Assembly: GCA_965178125.1 (NCBI GenBank)
Contig: OZ237737.1
Span: 1,240,001 to 1,304,000 of the forward strand
DNA length: 64,000 nucleotides
DNA from: Bilabrum cf. latius
Taxonomy: Eukaryota; Bigyra: Bicosoecida; Bigyra; Bicosoecida
Direction: 5' to 3'
Positions 40,101-52,226 of this stretch are shown here, one piece after another. Position 1 is the first letter of the stretch. The number at the start of each line of letters is the position of its first letter. Position numbers and translations under genes: made by a program. The notes under the pieces are model-generated. The model had not been told where the DNA came from and did no database searches. It saw nothing but the letters and a program-made list of their open reading frames with translations.

Positions 40101-42309
40101 CAAAGGAGCATTTGACAGTTGCAAGTGGAACATCATCGAGGCCATCATGACGGAGCAAGGATGGGGACGCCAGACGGTCCGCTTTCTCATGGCCCGCATG
40201 CAGGTGGCCATCCGCGTTCGAGACCCACTCACCAGGAGGGTCTCTACCAGAGTGCAGAAGACGGCGGGCACCCCCTAGGGCGAGATTCTGTCTCCCACCA
40301 TCTTCCTGGTACTGATGGGGGTTCTCCTGGAAACGCTGCGGAAAGAGAGGCTCCAGCACGGGCACCATCAAAGGATCGTGACCGACACCGGACGATACGT
40401 TGAATGTGGACAAGTCGGGTACGCAGACGACTACGTGGCACTGACGTCGAACTGGAACGAAGCAGTGGCGGTCATGAAGCTAGTCAAGAGCCTGTTTGCA
40501 CTTGCGGGCATGTAGCTGGGAATCAAGCCCCTGACAGCATCGGGCCAGGGAACCAAGACAGCGATCATGGCCTTTGGCTACGCTCGGGACTCAATTCCTG
40601 GGGACATGCCAGAGGGCGTCGCATGCAGAGCAGCGGACGCGGGAGAGACGGATGGGGAGTGGACCATCCCACTTGCCTCATCCTACCTGTACCTCGGTCT
40701 ACTCATTTCGACCCAACCAGTACGGATCAGCCCAGATGAAGTAGCTGGGCTGACGCAGGCGAGAGACATCTGGGTAATTGATATGGCACCCCACGTACGC
40801 AGGAGGATTGCGATGGCGTACCGGGCGGCCAGGGACATCACACGAGCGGCGGTGAACGGCAACTGGGCGGTCTCCCTGCACGCCCAGCTGCTCCATGCAG
40901 GAGCAATCACGAGTGCATTCTACGGAGCAGAGGCAGCGGCATGTGCAACAGGATGGGACACCTTGTCAGGATTAGGATATGGTTCCCAAGTTTTCTACGG
41001 GATGGAACTGAACCTGGAAGTCCTCAAGATGCTGGACAAATTCCTGCTGGATACGCGCTGGATGATTGTCAGCGGATCGACACAGGTAAGGCCCTTCACC
41101 ATGGGCGGTCGATACGTGCCAAACCTTGCGATGGACACTGAGCTGCTGACGGCATCGGCAGCAGGGCGTGTTGCTATGGGCCTGCTGGACCTGATCGAGT
41201 GTCCCTCGAAGAAGGGCCTTGATGTTGCGGCCAGGTTCATCCACCAGGGCCGATTCCTGCAGGGACCACCAGTACAGACAGGCCCACTCGGGGCCGCGCT
41301 GGCACTGGGATTCAGGATCAAGATGGCAGGGTGGACCCACCGGATCGATGACGCGAAGGACTGGCTGGGATGCCAGGAGACTGCAAAAAAAGTCACAAAG
41401 TGGAGGAAATCCAAATCCGGAGCTGCTGACCGATCGTTCACAAGCCTGAGCCTGGGATGCTCGCACGATCCGGCACTGTCGGATTGGGACCGGGAGAGAG
41501 CTGCGCTCGGAGTGGTCATGCTTAACCGGTACGCAACGAAGGGACGGTATGCCTTCGGACCAGGAGCCATGCCAACAGCAGCGGTGGTGCAGGAATACGG
41601 CCACCAAGGAAGACGAATTCTGCGCATCCGAGCTGGACAATACCCGCAACAGGGCACGCCCAACCTTCAAGTGATGGGCACCGCGGTAGAGCAGATGGAG
41701 CGGGCCGAGCATGACCATCATGCCGGAACGAGACCGTGGCAACCCGATGATGCGGATCAGAATAGAGGGAGGTCCCCTGCCTCCCTCCGGAAAGCATGGG
41801 CGAAGACAGCTCTCGCTCAGGACCCTTGGGACGAGAAGCTGGAGCGCACCAGCAGGGCCAAGCCAATCGTCGAAGACGCACTCACTCGGATAGAGCGTAC
41901 GATTGCGCGGTCATCGGAACGGACAGCTGTCAAGGAGCTGGCCAACCGAGTGGTGCAGGTGATCAGGAACCAGCTGCGCTAGCAGGAGTAGCTGACGTGC
42001 AGGCAGTGGATGCGAGGCGATGCGGCGGCTGCTCTTGCCGCCACGGCCACGCAAGAGCTGATAGCGGCAACCAATGCGAACGCTCGGCTACAGCGACGGG
42101 TGTTTAAGCCCCACGGCTTGCTAAGGGACATAGAGAGGCAATGGGCCAAAGGCATGAGCGCGTGCATGCTAGCCTCTCTGAAGGATCGTGAGACGCAGAG
42201 ACGGTCATGGAGGAGGAAATGGTGGGTCCCGGCAGGGGACCCTGATGTGGGACTGGACCGCGCTTTGTGCCGGGCACATGCTCCGCACCTGTATGCTTTC
42301 TCCCTGTGA
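37195..42309 (+). CDS. LINE ORF: AP-type endonuclease plus reverse transcriptase
   Basis: 1,704 residues in one frame, interrupted only by TAG (38380, 38776, 39238, 39394, 39712, 39994, 40276, 40513, 41980, 41989) and ending in TGA. The N-terminal ~220 residues are unassigned. The endonuclease follows: IATKNLGRKGN, VGTETQD, TGDFNPT and the terminal SDH (YSDHTGV). The reverse transcriptase has NKAVGPDGIRAELL, QAGFR, FFDIKGAFDS, GTPQGEILSP and GYADDYV. In QAGFR, in GTPQG and just after LAGM the codon is TAG, exactly where non-LTR reverse transcriptases normally have Gln in the first two. This element therefore copies itself using the host's altered code. The frame has no TAA or TGA, so it may be recently active. 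A C-terminal helical region follows the RT; no CCHC knuckle is obvious. Confidence 0.88.
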
Positions 42310-42384
42310 AGGCATCAGGCTGAGGGCTTGTGGGGGACCACATTGATGGCGAATAAAGGGGACTCGGCGGTGTAGGCTGAGATT

Positions 42385-42707
42385 GGGGGGCCTTTGGCCT
42401 GAAAGGGTCGGGGGTCTTGTAGTCCTTGTTTGAGGACTCCTCTGGATTCAGGTGATCACTCGAACTCCTTCGGGGGCAACGGTGCATCTGGGTGCTTGTG
42501 GAATCTTTACCCAACAATGTATTTCTGTATTTCTGTATTTCCCCCGGGGGGCCTTTGGCCTGAAAGGGTCGGGGGTCTTGTAGTCCTTTGTTTTAGGGCT
42601 CCTCTTGATCTAGGTGATCACCCAAACCCCCTCGGGGGCGACGGTGCATCTGGGTGCTTACGGAATCTTTACCCAACAATGTATTTCTGTATTTCTGTAT
42701 TTCCCCC
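42385..42707 (+). repeat. Tandem duplication of the LINE 3' end (2 x about 161 bp)
   Basis: Unit 1 (42385-42545) and unit 2 (42546-42707) both begin with GGGGGCCTTTGGCCTGAAAG and end with ACCCAACAATGTATTTCTGT followed by another ATTT and C-rich sequence. They differ by scattered substitutions, so the duplication is not brand new. Such duplicated 3' recognition regions could help or follow target-primed reverse transcription. Confidence 0.85.
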
Positions 42708-43141
42708 CATCGGGCTCAGGCAGATGACACCACTGGCGACAAATTCTGGGTTTGAAGAATGTGCCCGTGCGTATGCCTGCCTGTGTTCACTTTATCAACG
42801 TGGTGCTAACACGTGCTGGGGTTGTGCCCTACAGGCAACGCCACTGTGTTGGAGCATAGCTCCACCGACAGGTTTCGTTGTGCTCGTTGCGTCCAATAAT
42901 ACCGCGTCCCAAACATTGAATAATAAGGTTATGCTTCGAGTTTGATTCCGGCCTCCGGAGTATGGGACGGGGGACGGACACACCACTGGCTGCGACCAAA
43001 ACTCAGGCTGTCGTGTTGGCGACCACTGGCAGTGGCTCCGAATGGATGGCCTGGTCGATGTGCACCGCCTAGATCTACTAAGAAACAAGTACCAACCACT
43101 CCAAGCATAGCCTGAAGACAACCCTACTCTTGGTGCTTTCA
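42708..43141 (+). other. Upstream region of the EF-hand gene
   Basis: 434 bases between the LINE tail and the EF-hand gene start. An in-frame TAA at 43079 bounds the downstream reading frame. I see no gene, no clear TATA element and no strong repeat; it presumably holds the EF-hand gene promoter and 5' leader. Confidence 0.35.
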
Positions 43142-46100
43142 ATGGGTGGCACGCATTCGGACCTGGCTGCAAGCTCGAGACGCTCTGATTCAGAGGTGCA
43201 ACGAGCAACCGACATAATCGATACGATCGGCCCTTCACTGGTCTAGATCGACCTTAGCACAGTTCGTGAGGCCAATCTAGTGCACGACTGTGAATTAATT
43301 ACTGATGCTCATCTGAGAAGTACCGATACATGCATTGCCCCCGTCTACATCGCAGGAAGGGCGTTGCATCGAGCTCGAGCGACAGTTGTATCCGCTGGAA
43401 GCTCGATCAACACTGGTCATGTAGCAAGTTCAGGCATGGATGCATCGAAGAGTCTCGGGAGGCGGTCCGACTCCAGTCGTGATGTGCTTCGCAAGTTCGC
43501 GGGCAGTCGACAATCTCAAACTGGCCCGGGCCAAACCAGCCCAATGAAGTCCACCCGCAAAGCATCCGCTGGTGCGTCTTCGCGCGGAAGCACACCTGAC
43601 AAAAGTTTGGGGATGAACAGATCAGAAACGCCCCCTGCCATGCTCTCATCGGCCCTTGACGAGACGGTCTTCGAGGCCAGAGAGGCGCTTCCGGTGCACC
43701 CTTGCTGGGTCAGTCGACTGGGCTGGCTTGAGGTCATGCAAGACACCTCCGGACTTCAGATTGATGCATTACCCCCGGAAGCACAGCGGGCGATGGAGAC
43801 GAGGCAACGGGCGGCAACCGGTGGCGGGGCAGCCGCCCAGACCCCCAGGGGGGCCCCCGCCACCGGAGTCCCCCCCGGGCAGACGAAGCTGCTAGAACCG
43901 CAATCCCCCGGGTCGAAAAGCGGATACAAGGGCCCCCCGGGCAGCATGACCGCTGGGCTCCTGGCACTGACGATGGCTGAGATAGGAGGGGCTGAAGGTC
44001 CTGGGGACGATAGTGCAACGGGAGCTGGTAGTGCCGAGCAAGGCTCTGGCAGCAATCAAACGTCCGACGGTAGAGCTAGAGGCAATCATGGGAAGCCGAG
44101 ACAGCAAGCAAACAGCTTGATACTGCCCTTGGCAACTTTCGAGCACTTCACGATGGCAAGGCCTGATGGCATGGCTCGGTGGGTGGATGCCGTTAGGCTA
44201 AGGGCGGCGTGCACGTCGGCTGCAAGGGCGAAAGCTGTCAGTGATTTCTCCACGCAGTGGGCGACTCAAGGTGCCAAAGTGCTCGGGGCTGTCCCAGAAA
44301 CATCTGTCCTGCAGACCACAGGCCAGCACGGTGGTGCACCGCACGATGGCTTGCGCGGGAGCGTTGTCCACGGAGGCGTGACACGCACGCTCACTGCCAG
44401 CGAGTCGGCCGCATCACTCAGTGGTGCCCTTCGAACCTCGGAGCGGGGTGCAGAGCAAGCAGCTGCGCGCGCAGTCCAGAAGGCCGAGACGCTCGAGGGC
44501 GCAGTGCGTACAGACGCGGCCCGCATCATCCTTGCAGAGGCTGGCGCTGCGTGGCTGGTGGACCGACAGGTGGACTGCATCGAGCTGCTTTGCTGCTTGG
44601 CGTTGTTCTCGCGGGCCCCTGTGGGTGACCGGCTTGCTTTTGTTTTCGAGCTTTTCGACGCCAAGAAGGCCAAGGCTCTCCGCAAGCCCGCTGCTCTCCA
44701 GATGATCCTGATGGTGGCACAGTCGTGCAGGAAGGTCGGCCTGATCGCATTCCCGCCATCGATGGAAGAAATGCTAATGCTATTGGACGACCTGTTGCTC
44801 ACGGGAAAAGGTATCGATTCCACGAGGACCGCTGTCCCGTCTTCCATCTCGGCGCAAGAGGCGAGACACGTGAGGCAGTACCTCGACGGGGTCGGTGGGG
44901 ACATCGCCGGCAATCAGGCTATTGGTCTGGGAGGAGCTGACGGCACGTCGACTCGCGGTGAAGGAGAAGGCAGCCAGGTTGCCAAGTCAATGGGAATGCT
45001 GAGCCTGGCGATCCCAGCGTCGCCGCGGACCTCTGGTCAAGCCCGCGTCCAGAAGCCGCTTGCCACGATTTCGACAGCCAGCAGGAGCTCCATGGCGCCT
45101 AGCTCCACCAGTAGCAGCCACCACGTTGCCACGCCCCACGCGATCTACGGCGAGCCGCTCAGCGCGTCTCCCAGGGGCTTTCCAAAGAGAGAAAAGAAGA
45201 CGTTTACGAAGGGATTCGAGAATGTCCACACAGGCGACGACCTTGCTGTACAATCCGAAGATTCCCAGTCCAACCCTCGTCCAGTTCCACCTCCTAGAAC
45301 TGGCCAGCGGCATGCCTTCCAAAGGGGCGGCCGGGTCATGAAGACGGCTGCAGCCGATGCCCAGGCAAAAAGTGGGACACTTGATAGTGCCAGTGGACGG
45401 GACGATTCACATGCAGGGCAAGAGCTGCTGCTGAGTCAGCAAGCAACTGATTTGGGGCTGTGGGGCAGCGGTAGCGAGGGCTCGCTACAGAGCGTGGATT
45501 CGGCCGCTGTCCGCAGGGCCGGCAAGAGGCGCGGAAAGGCTGGCGCTCGAAGTCGGACTGGGGGTGAAAAAACAGCTGCATCTCGCGCGTCTACTGACAA
45601 GCTCATCAGCAAGCCGAAGAGCTCCCTGGAGCGGGCAAGCAGGATACTGAAGGAAGCGTCGCACCACGGCGACCGGGCCTACGCCATTTCGCAAGAGGCT
45701 TGGATGCATTGGGCCAGGACATCCGTGGTCGCATTCGAGTTCGTCAAGCTGCTAGAGGCAGAGCGTGTCCGTCTGCTTATCAAGGTATTCGGAGAAGACA
45801 TTGCTTCCGCACCAGGCTTTGCGACTGGAGTGTCAGCTGCAGAAGACACTAGCACAGTTGTTGCAGCTGCACTGCGCCAGCACCAGAATGCAGTGTCAGG
45901 CATGCAATCGACGGGGCCCGATGATGACAAGGGCAAGGAAAACGCTGGGGAGAATGCACTGGGGGGTGGTAGGTCGCAGGTGAGCCATTTTGCAGGCAGG
46001 GGGGCCCGCCGTGGTTCGATCACTAGACTGATCGGAGACGGCGTCAAGCACCGCAGACGGTCACAGGTGGAAGCGTAGCTGTCTGCGGTTGCTGGCGGTA

Positions 46101-49100
46101 GCATGGGTGCTGGTATCGCTGACGAGGTGGAGGGAGCGACCGACCCACTGAGTCTCTCTGCCAGCGTTGCCCTCGGGATCAGCACGAGCCATGCGCACCA
46201 CAGGGACGACCTTCGGCCCATCACGCCGACGTCCGCGGCTGTGATGGCGAGGGAAGCCAAAGAACGCCGCAGGGCCTCGCAGTCTTCTGTACGCAGCGGG
46301 ATTCACAAGGGTTAGTTGGCTGGTGGGGCGCCACGGAGGCGTAGCGTAGGCTCAGTGTCGTCACTCGGGGGCGGAGCCGGTGGCAGCTTGCAGCGGCCAT
46401 CGGACTCAAGGCGCACGCGCCGAGGTTCGATGCAGAGTGGGATTAGCCCCGTTCCTGCGGCTGCAGGACAGACGGCTGTATCGACAGAGAAGCAGGAGCG
46501 CCAGGTGACATACCCCAAGTCCCTGCCAGCCCGCCCGCCGATGCACTCTGCTCGCATCAGCAAGATCGCCACGGAACATGACCTGGTCTGGCTGTCGCGA
46601 GATCTTGGTTTCTCGATGGCAGAAATGCGGCGACTGCTTAGGTTGTTTGCTTAGTATGCTGGTGCTTCGGGCTAGGATCTCACGAAGCCGAAGCGGCCTG
46701 CCCCACCAGCAAAGGTTGTGTATCGAAACCGCAGCAAGCCGCTCGCACCAGTCGGCAGCTCTGACGCTGTCGGTCGCAATGTCAAGAAAATGCCCAGCCG
46801 GCCTGGGGCAGGGATTGTATCGCGCATGCTCACGTCACAAGAAGAAGAGGCCAAGGCGCAGGCAGCTGCGGCCGCAGCAGCCGGCTTGCCACCTCCGCCC
46901 GGACTTGCGCAGCATGTCGGTCAGTTCGGCAGTACCTATGGTGGCAAGGAGGGCAACCGATGGTCAGAGCTTGACTAGCTTGGACATCTCCGCGCGTTCC
47001 GCAACACTCTTGACATGGCTGAGTTCCGCTTCCTCATGAAAGAAGCCCTGGGCGGATTCGCAGGCGAGGACATCTTCGAGAGGCTTTTTGCGGTGATGGA
47101 TCTTAACAAAGACAGCTGCGTCAGTTTCTTGGAGTGGACAACCGGTCTGAGCCTGCTCCTCCGCGGCAGCAAGCAGCAAAAACTTGCGCTGATGTTCGCT
47201 GTCTACGACGAGGATGGCAATGGGTCGCTGTCGCTTGACGAAGTCCAGAAGTTTGTTCACAGGTCTCTGAATGGAACCACTCGAAAGGGGCGACATTCTG
47301 AAGGCAACAAGCGGGCGTAGGAAGACACGCAGGCGTTCGCAGCCGAGGTTATGCGTACCATTGACGCAAACTCGGATGGGGCCGTGACCCGCGAGGAGTT
47401 CGCCACGGCATTGATACGGGAGCCAGCGCTATTCGAGGCATTCTCCAGGTCAATTGCACCAGCGTTGGCAAGCAGTGCCCCTATCAATTTTGCGTACGCT
47501 GCGTAGACAGCCCAGCGTCGCATGGAGGACGAGAGCAAGCAGCGCGATGAAGTCGTCCGCAGGGTGGTTGAGCGCACGTCGCGTCTCGATCTCGGCCTGC
47601 TCTTCCGAGTGTGGAGGCGATACGGTGGCAGTCTTGGGGACAAGAAGAAGGGCGAAATACCAGATGCTCCCGGAGAAGGCGGGTCTTAGAACCCAAAAGC
47701 CGCAGGAGACGACGACGAGCCCGATGACTTGGACCTCAGACATGCCGCACGTACCGGAGAGCTCACGTTTCCAGCCTTTCAAAAGCTCATGGTAGCTGAA
47801 TTTGGAGTTACCCAAGCAGTGTTCCCGCTCCTTCGTCGAGTATACCACCACTTTGACGCTGCGATTGGGGATGGCAACGGGTCCCTCTCGGTGCATGAGC
47901 TGTTCCAAGGGCTCAGTCAGGTTCTCACGGGTTCGCTTGAGCAGCGCGCGAGCTTCTTCTTCGATCTCTACGACGCCAATTCTTCGGGGATCCTCGACTT
48001 GACTGAAATTGGGGCTCTCCTGTCTCTCACACGGAGCGGGGCTGACGATATTCTTCGCATAGGACGGGAGCAGCCCGGTGATGGGTCAGACGGCGGCAAC
48101 TCCTCGGAGGAAGAGGGCGGGCTTGACGGGGCCAGTAAGCACCACGCAAGCACGTCAGCGTTTGGTCAGGGTCGCCGGGTCGTCTCAGACGAGGCCAGGG
48201 AGAGGCGTCGACGTTGGAGGGAGCGACAGCGGGCCATGCGACTCGAGCGGTAGCGTAACCGGAGAGCCATCGTGGAGCCGCTCGCAGCCCTTGCCCGTGC
48301 GGGTCTGCCATCCACCCCGGAAGAGCTTCTCGGTCAACTGGATGCCAACGGTGATGGCCAGGTGCAGAAGTCAGAGTTTATCGCCGCCTGTCGCAGCAAT
48401 CCTCGCTTGCTTATCATCCTTGGGCTTGCGTTTGGCGGGCGAGCTGTGTCGGAGGTCATCGACGAAGAAATGGAGAAGGCGGGGCTTGGATCCGTGAATG
48501 GCAGCCTGGCGTCCAGCTCAGGCAGGGGCCCACGGAGTGGCCCTCCAACAGCATTGCCGCAGATTGACTTAACGGAAGAAGCCTCAAGCGGCGATGCGGG
48601 CGACGATAACAGCGATGCAGGCGCAACAGCCTCGCCAGAGCCATCTCCGGTGAGTCTTTCTGGTCTTAAGCCGTTTGCAGCGCGTGGAGGACCCGCACGA
48701 CTGACTGGACGGCACCCAGCGTTGTCACGCAGCCGCGTGCCGGGACCGATCGCTTGCCAATCAAACAGCAAGGCAAGTCTGCTGAGTGATTCAACGTCTC
48801 CGATGCGCAGCAGCAAGACTTCCCTGACTACTTCCGTTGGGGGGCGCCCCCGAGTCGGTACTGAGGACACTGCCACGAGTGCCGGCTCCACTGACTCAAC
48901 GGGTTCGGCGGACAACTCTCGAGGCGGCCGGCACAGCAAGCCACGAGATAGCGAGACCGAAGCAGCCGCCATGCAGGCGCGGGCTCTGCTGCGAGCACCC
49001 TCGGACTTGCAAGAATCGGACACAAGGCACCTGCGGAACGCATCGTCGAAAGCGACACTCGATTCGATCGCGGACCAGGCTGCCGTCTGTCCTGGCGACA

Positions 49101-51433
49101 CAGCCGGTGGCAAGGTCCTGGCAAAGACGCCGGTGCAGACCTCCGACCTTGCCTCTGACCTTGCCACCGAGATGGGCGCCACTGCGAATGGGTCTCTGTT
49201 TGCCCCAGGTTAGGAGCACGCCGCGTGGTTCCTGCTATCCAGAAGGGTTGCTGAGAACACAAAGCGCATCCTACAGCGCAGTGCGCTAGAGCGGAAACCA
49301 ACAGCACTCCTTGGCGAAGCTGGCGGACTCGGAGGGTGGGAAGATGGGGAGGCACCGAGCACAACTAGTGCTTTGCGCAGACACCGGGCCATACATGCTG
49401 CAACCGGCACAGTGTCCCCTTCAAAATCAGAGTCGCCGCGTGCTACAAGTCCCCGATCGCCCAGGGTTGACCAAACTGGTGCTGACTCGCCGCGGGTAAA
49501 GCTTGCTTTCGGAACGCAGTCACCAGCTAAAAGAGTGGCTGGGGCAGCCGCTAAAGCCTCGAATCGCGCTGATGCCCAGCCATGGTCCAGACACATGCGA
49601 ACGTAGCTAGCCATGATGAAGGCTCACGAAGAAGAGGAGCAAAAGGAGAAGTATCGCAGGGTGCAGGCCAGGCTCACCGCCGAACTGATGAAGGTGGAGC
49701 GCCTCGAGAGAGAGCAAGCCAAGGTCAATATCGCTTCCGGTGGGAGCGGGAGTGCTGGACAGGAAGCCGCACTAGCAGCTGCCAGCATCGCCGCAGCTTC
49801 GACGGAGCCGGGTGTGTCGGATTGGGGGTGGCGTCATGGGCTGCTAGGAGAGCTTGGCCGAAAGCGACTGGTTGGCTCTACCCGCGGCCGCCTCGGGCTT
49901 CACTCAGCCGTGCTGCCGGGCGCAGTGGGAGGCGTGGAGGGCGAAAACAAGGGCAAGGGCAAGGCACGGATTGCGTTCGGATGCACGGCCAGCCGCAACA
50001 CGCTCGAAGTAGCGATCCCCAGCCATCTCAAGGAGCAGGTCATCGCAGAGGCCATGCGCGAAGAACGCAAGAAGAATCCAATGCTAGGGATCACGAGCAA
50101 CCAGCCGGTATGGCGGGAGCGGAGCGCCACGTGGATGGAGGAAGATACGAAGTAGGCCGGGCGACATGGCCAGGTAGATGCCAGGGGCGGTGGTGCCGTG
50201 TAGGTGTCACCGATTCGCTAGGCCGGACACGTGGCCCAACCCAACGCAGTCCCACCCCAAGCTGGCGTTTCGCTGCAGAAGCTGACAGGTCGCGTCTTTG
50301 CGGGCGTCGGTGAGGCAGCCCTGCGCTCTGCCAGGCACGAGCTGCGACAGGCGAGTACACGGGAGGAGCGAATCATGATTCGTTCTCATCTGGTGCAACA
50401 GCAGAAGGTCTCAGAGCGGCTGGATGGAGCCCGTGCCAAGGCGCGGATGAACGCACGCATCAAGCACCTTCAAGTGCACAAAAGGCCTGCGCCCCCGGTC
50501 GTGATCACAGATGCGCCGCGCACCCTTTTCGCCGAGTCACGCTCTTCTGTAGTGGAGTCGAAATCACACGCAGAACTTGGTGGCCTTTCGCAGGCAAGCC
50601 AGTTGGAAGGCCTCAGCGCCAGCGACATCGAGAGATCCGTGTCGCCGAGCAGATCACCCCTTCTTGCTTCCTTCCATGGTCGTGCCACTGCCAGCCAGGC
50701 GGCTGCCATTGGATTCGCCCCCGTTCCCAAGTTACACATGGAGGGAATGTCGAAGGGGCAGCATCCGATGAGTCAGCTGCGAGGCGGGACATCCCGTGCC
50801 CCCGGACCACATGGAGTTCGACACGGCGGTGCTGCCGCCGTTCAAGCGGCTGGCAGGCAAGTGCTCTCCGCGAGGGAGCGGATGTTGCCTGTTGGTGGCA
50901 ACCCTGGTGGCATTGGTGGCAACCCTGCCACCAGGGCTAGGGCAGCAAAGAAACTAGCGTTTGGGAAAGCAGTGCAGAAGGGCGAGCAGAGTTCCCATCA
51001 CCCAGCAGAGCACGGACATGCAGCCAGCAGCGTGCACCGCCAAGACAGGAAAACACGCCGTCCAAGGGGAGGCTTCGGTAGCACAACCATTGAAAGCCTT
51101 CAGAAACTGCAGAAGAGGCTCGGGAGGCACGAGGGTGGAGGCAGCGCTTCTGAAGGGGCCAAGGCTAGGGGCAGATCTGGCGGGGTGATGTCCAAGGCGG
51201 ACGCAGCTGCCGCTGCGGCCGCAAGGGCGAAAGCCAGGCAGAGGCGGATATAGCGAGCGCACGAGCCGCAGAACTAGGTGTACTTCTATGGCAAAGGGCT
51301 CAAAACGCGCACGAAGCAGGCGACAGCGCGCGCAACTGCTGCTGCACTCGCCGCACGGGCAGCCCAGGCGGAGGAGGACTCGGACGATGAATGGGCCGGG
51401 GTCAAGGGTGTGCAGGACAATGTCATGTACTGA
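43142..51433 (+). CDS. Giant multi-EF-hand protein of unknown function
   Basis: 2,763 residues from ATG 43142 (first Met after the in-frame TAA at 43079) to TGA at 51431. The frame is continuous apart from about 17 TAGs; no introns are needed. The N-terminal 900 residues are mostly low complexity with one ordered helical segment near 44.5-44.8 kb. EF-hand loops cluster at residues about 1315-1745: DLNKDSCVSFLE, DEDGNGSLSLDE, DANSDGAVTREE, GDGNGSLSVHE, DANSSGILDLTE and DANGDGQVQKSE, mostly with canonical calcium-binding residues. The rest is Ser/Gly/Ala-rich with basic stretches and a helix-forming Ala/Arg-rich end. Probably a calcium sensor or scaffold; no enzyme domain is visible. TAGs fall inside the EF-hand region (46976, 47318, 47504, 47687), so the EF-hands belong to one protein only if TAG is sense. 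Confidence 0.78.
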
Positions 51434-51808
51434 CAGCTTTCCTACCGCCATGGCGGTTCAGATGGCCTACATATATTCGAGCAATTAGATCTCAATATTG
51501 CTCAGCTAGGCTACTGGCACTTGCCGCACGTTGGGCCAGCCGTACAGATGGTGTGACCTCAGGCTGCGGCCTTTTGTCACACATACGTGCGCTTCATAGT
51601 TGAGGAAGTCGTGACTCGTGGCTCGCGGAGAGTGAGGTGAGTGTGTGGCAGTGTGGGCCGGTGCAGTAGGGCTTGCCTTGCTGTATCTGGTCACGGACGA
51701 AAGTCTACTGCCATGGTGGGGAAGGATGCAATATTTTGTGAAATCACCTCAAGAGCGCACGCTATCACGAAGAAACATCTGGAACGAGGGCCCATGACCT
51801 ACCAGACT
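51434..51808. other. Convergent 3' gap between the EF-hand gene and a small minus-strand gene
   Basis: 375 bases carrying the 3' ends of two tail-to-tail genes. No open frame of note, no repeat and no clear polyadenylation hexamer that I can support. Confidence 0.3.
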
Positions 51809-52129
51809 TCACGCTTCAGCTGCAATGGCCGAAACCACCTAAGCTCCACCCTGAGGACCCATTTCCCCCTGGGGAGCGTCAGCATTCACGTTCCCTCCGG
51901 CGCCCGCTGCCGGCACCCCGTCCTGCTGCCCGTTCCGAGCCAACCCTGCCTTGACGTTGGCGATCGCCACGGCGAGGTTGTTGTTTTCGGCTGCCCCTAC
52001 AGCCAGGCTGGCAAAGTCCTCCCGGACCGCCCTTGCGAGCGCCCGTTTGGCCTTCGCTGCAGCCCTCCTCGATCCCTTCGAGACAAAATCGAGGATCCTT
52101 GAGTGGTCCTGCATGACCCGTGAGTACAT
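51809..52129 (-). CDS. Hypothetical small helical protein
   Basis: 106 residues from ATG 52129, ending in TGA after one in-frame TAG (51839). The N-terminal half is basic and Ala-rich (KGSRRAAAKAKRALARAVRE), the C-terminal half Gly/Ala/Asn-rich. No family recognised. Head to head with the iduronidase gene (97-nt gap). It may be the last exon of a longer gene or not a gene at all. Confidence 0.3.
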
Positions 52130-52226
52130 AGTGTGCAATGTGCAGCACCCATTGTTCGGTTACTGTTGACCTTAAACCAGATTTCAGGTTACAGAAGTCT
52201 ACGTTATTTACGAACAGAAGTCCGCC

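Larger units (their letters stand above)
36950..42707 (+). mobile_element. Non-LTR retrotransposon (LINE), apparently intact coding region
   Basis: Comprises the endonuclease-RT ORF and a 3' tail made of two 161-bp units ending in TGTATTTC-type short repeats, a tail type seen in several LINE clades that lack a poly(A). The left border is approximate. It lies in the gap between two divergent giant genes and interrupts neither. Clade cannot be assigned by eye; an APE-type endonuclease N-terminal to the RT excludes R2/CRE-type elements. Confidence 0.75.

Noticed and set aside
40276-40278. TAG encoding Leu (as reported in some other protists), or Sec/Pyl-type local recoding
   Set aside because: TAG falls at the RT PQG glutamine and the QAGFR glutamine, and occurs throughout unrelated genes, so it is a global Gln codon rather than Leu or local recoding.
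37000-42309. A bacterial or viral origin for the endonuclease-RT ORF
   Set aside because: APE endonuclease fused to a YADD RT with a repeat-type 3' tail is a LINE; neighbours are intron-containing eukaryotic genes.
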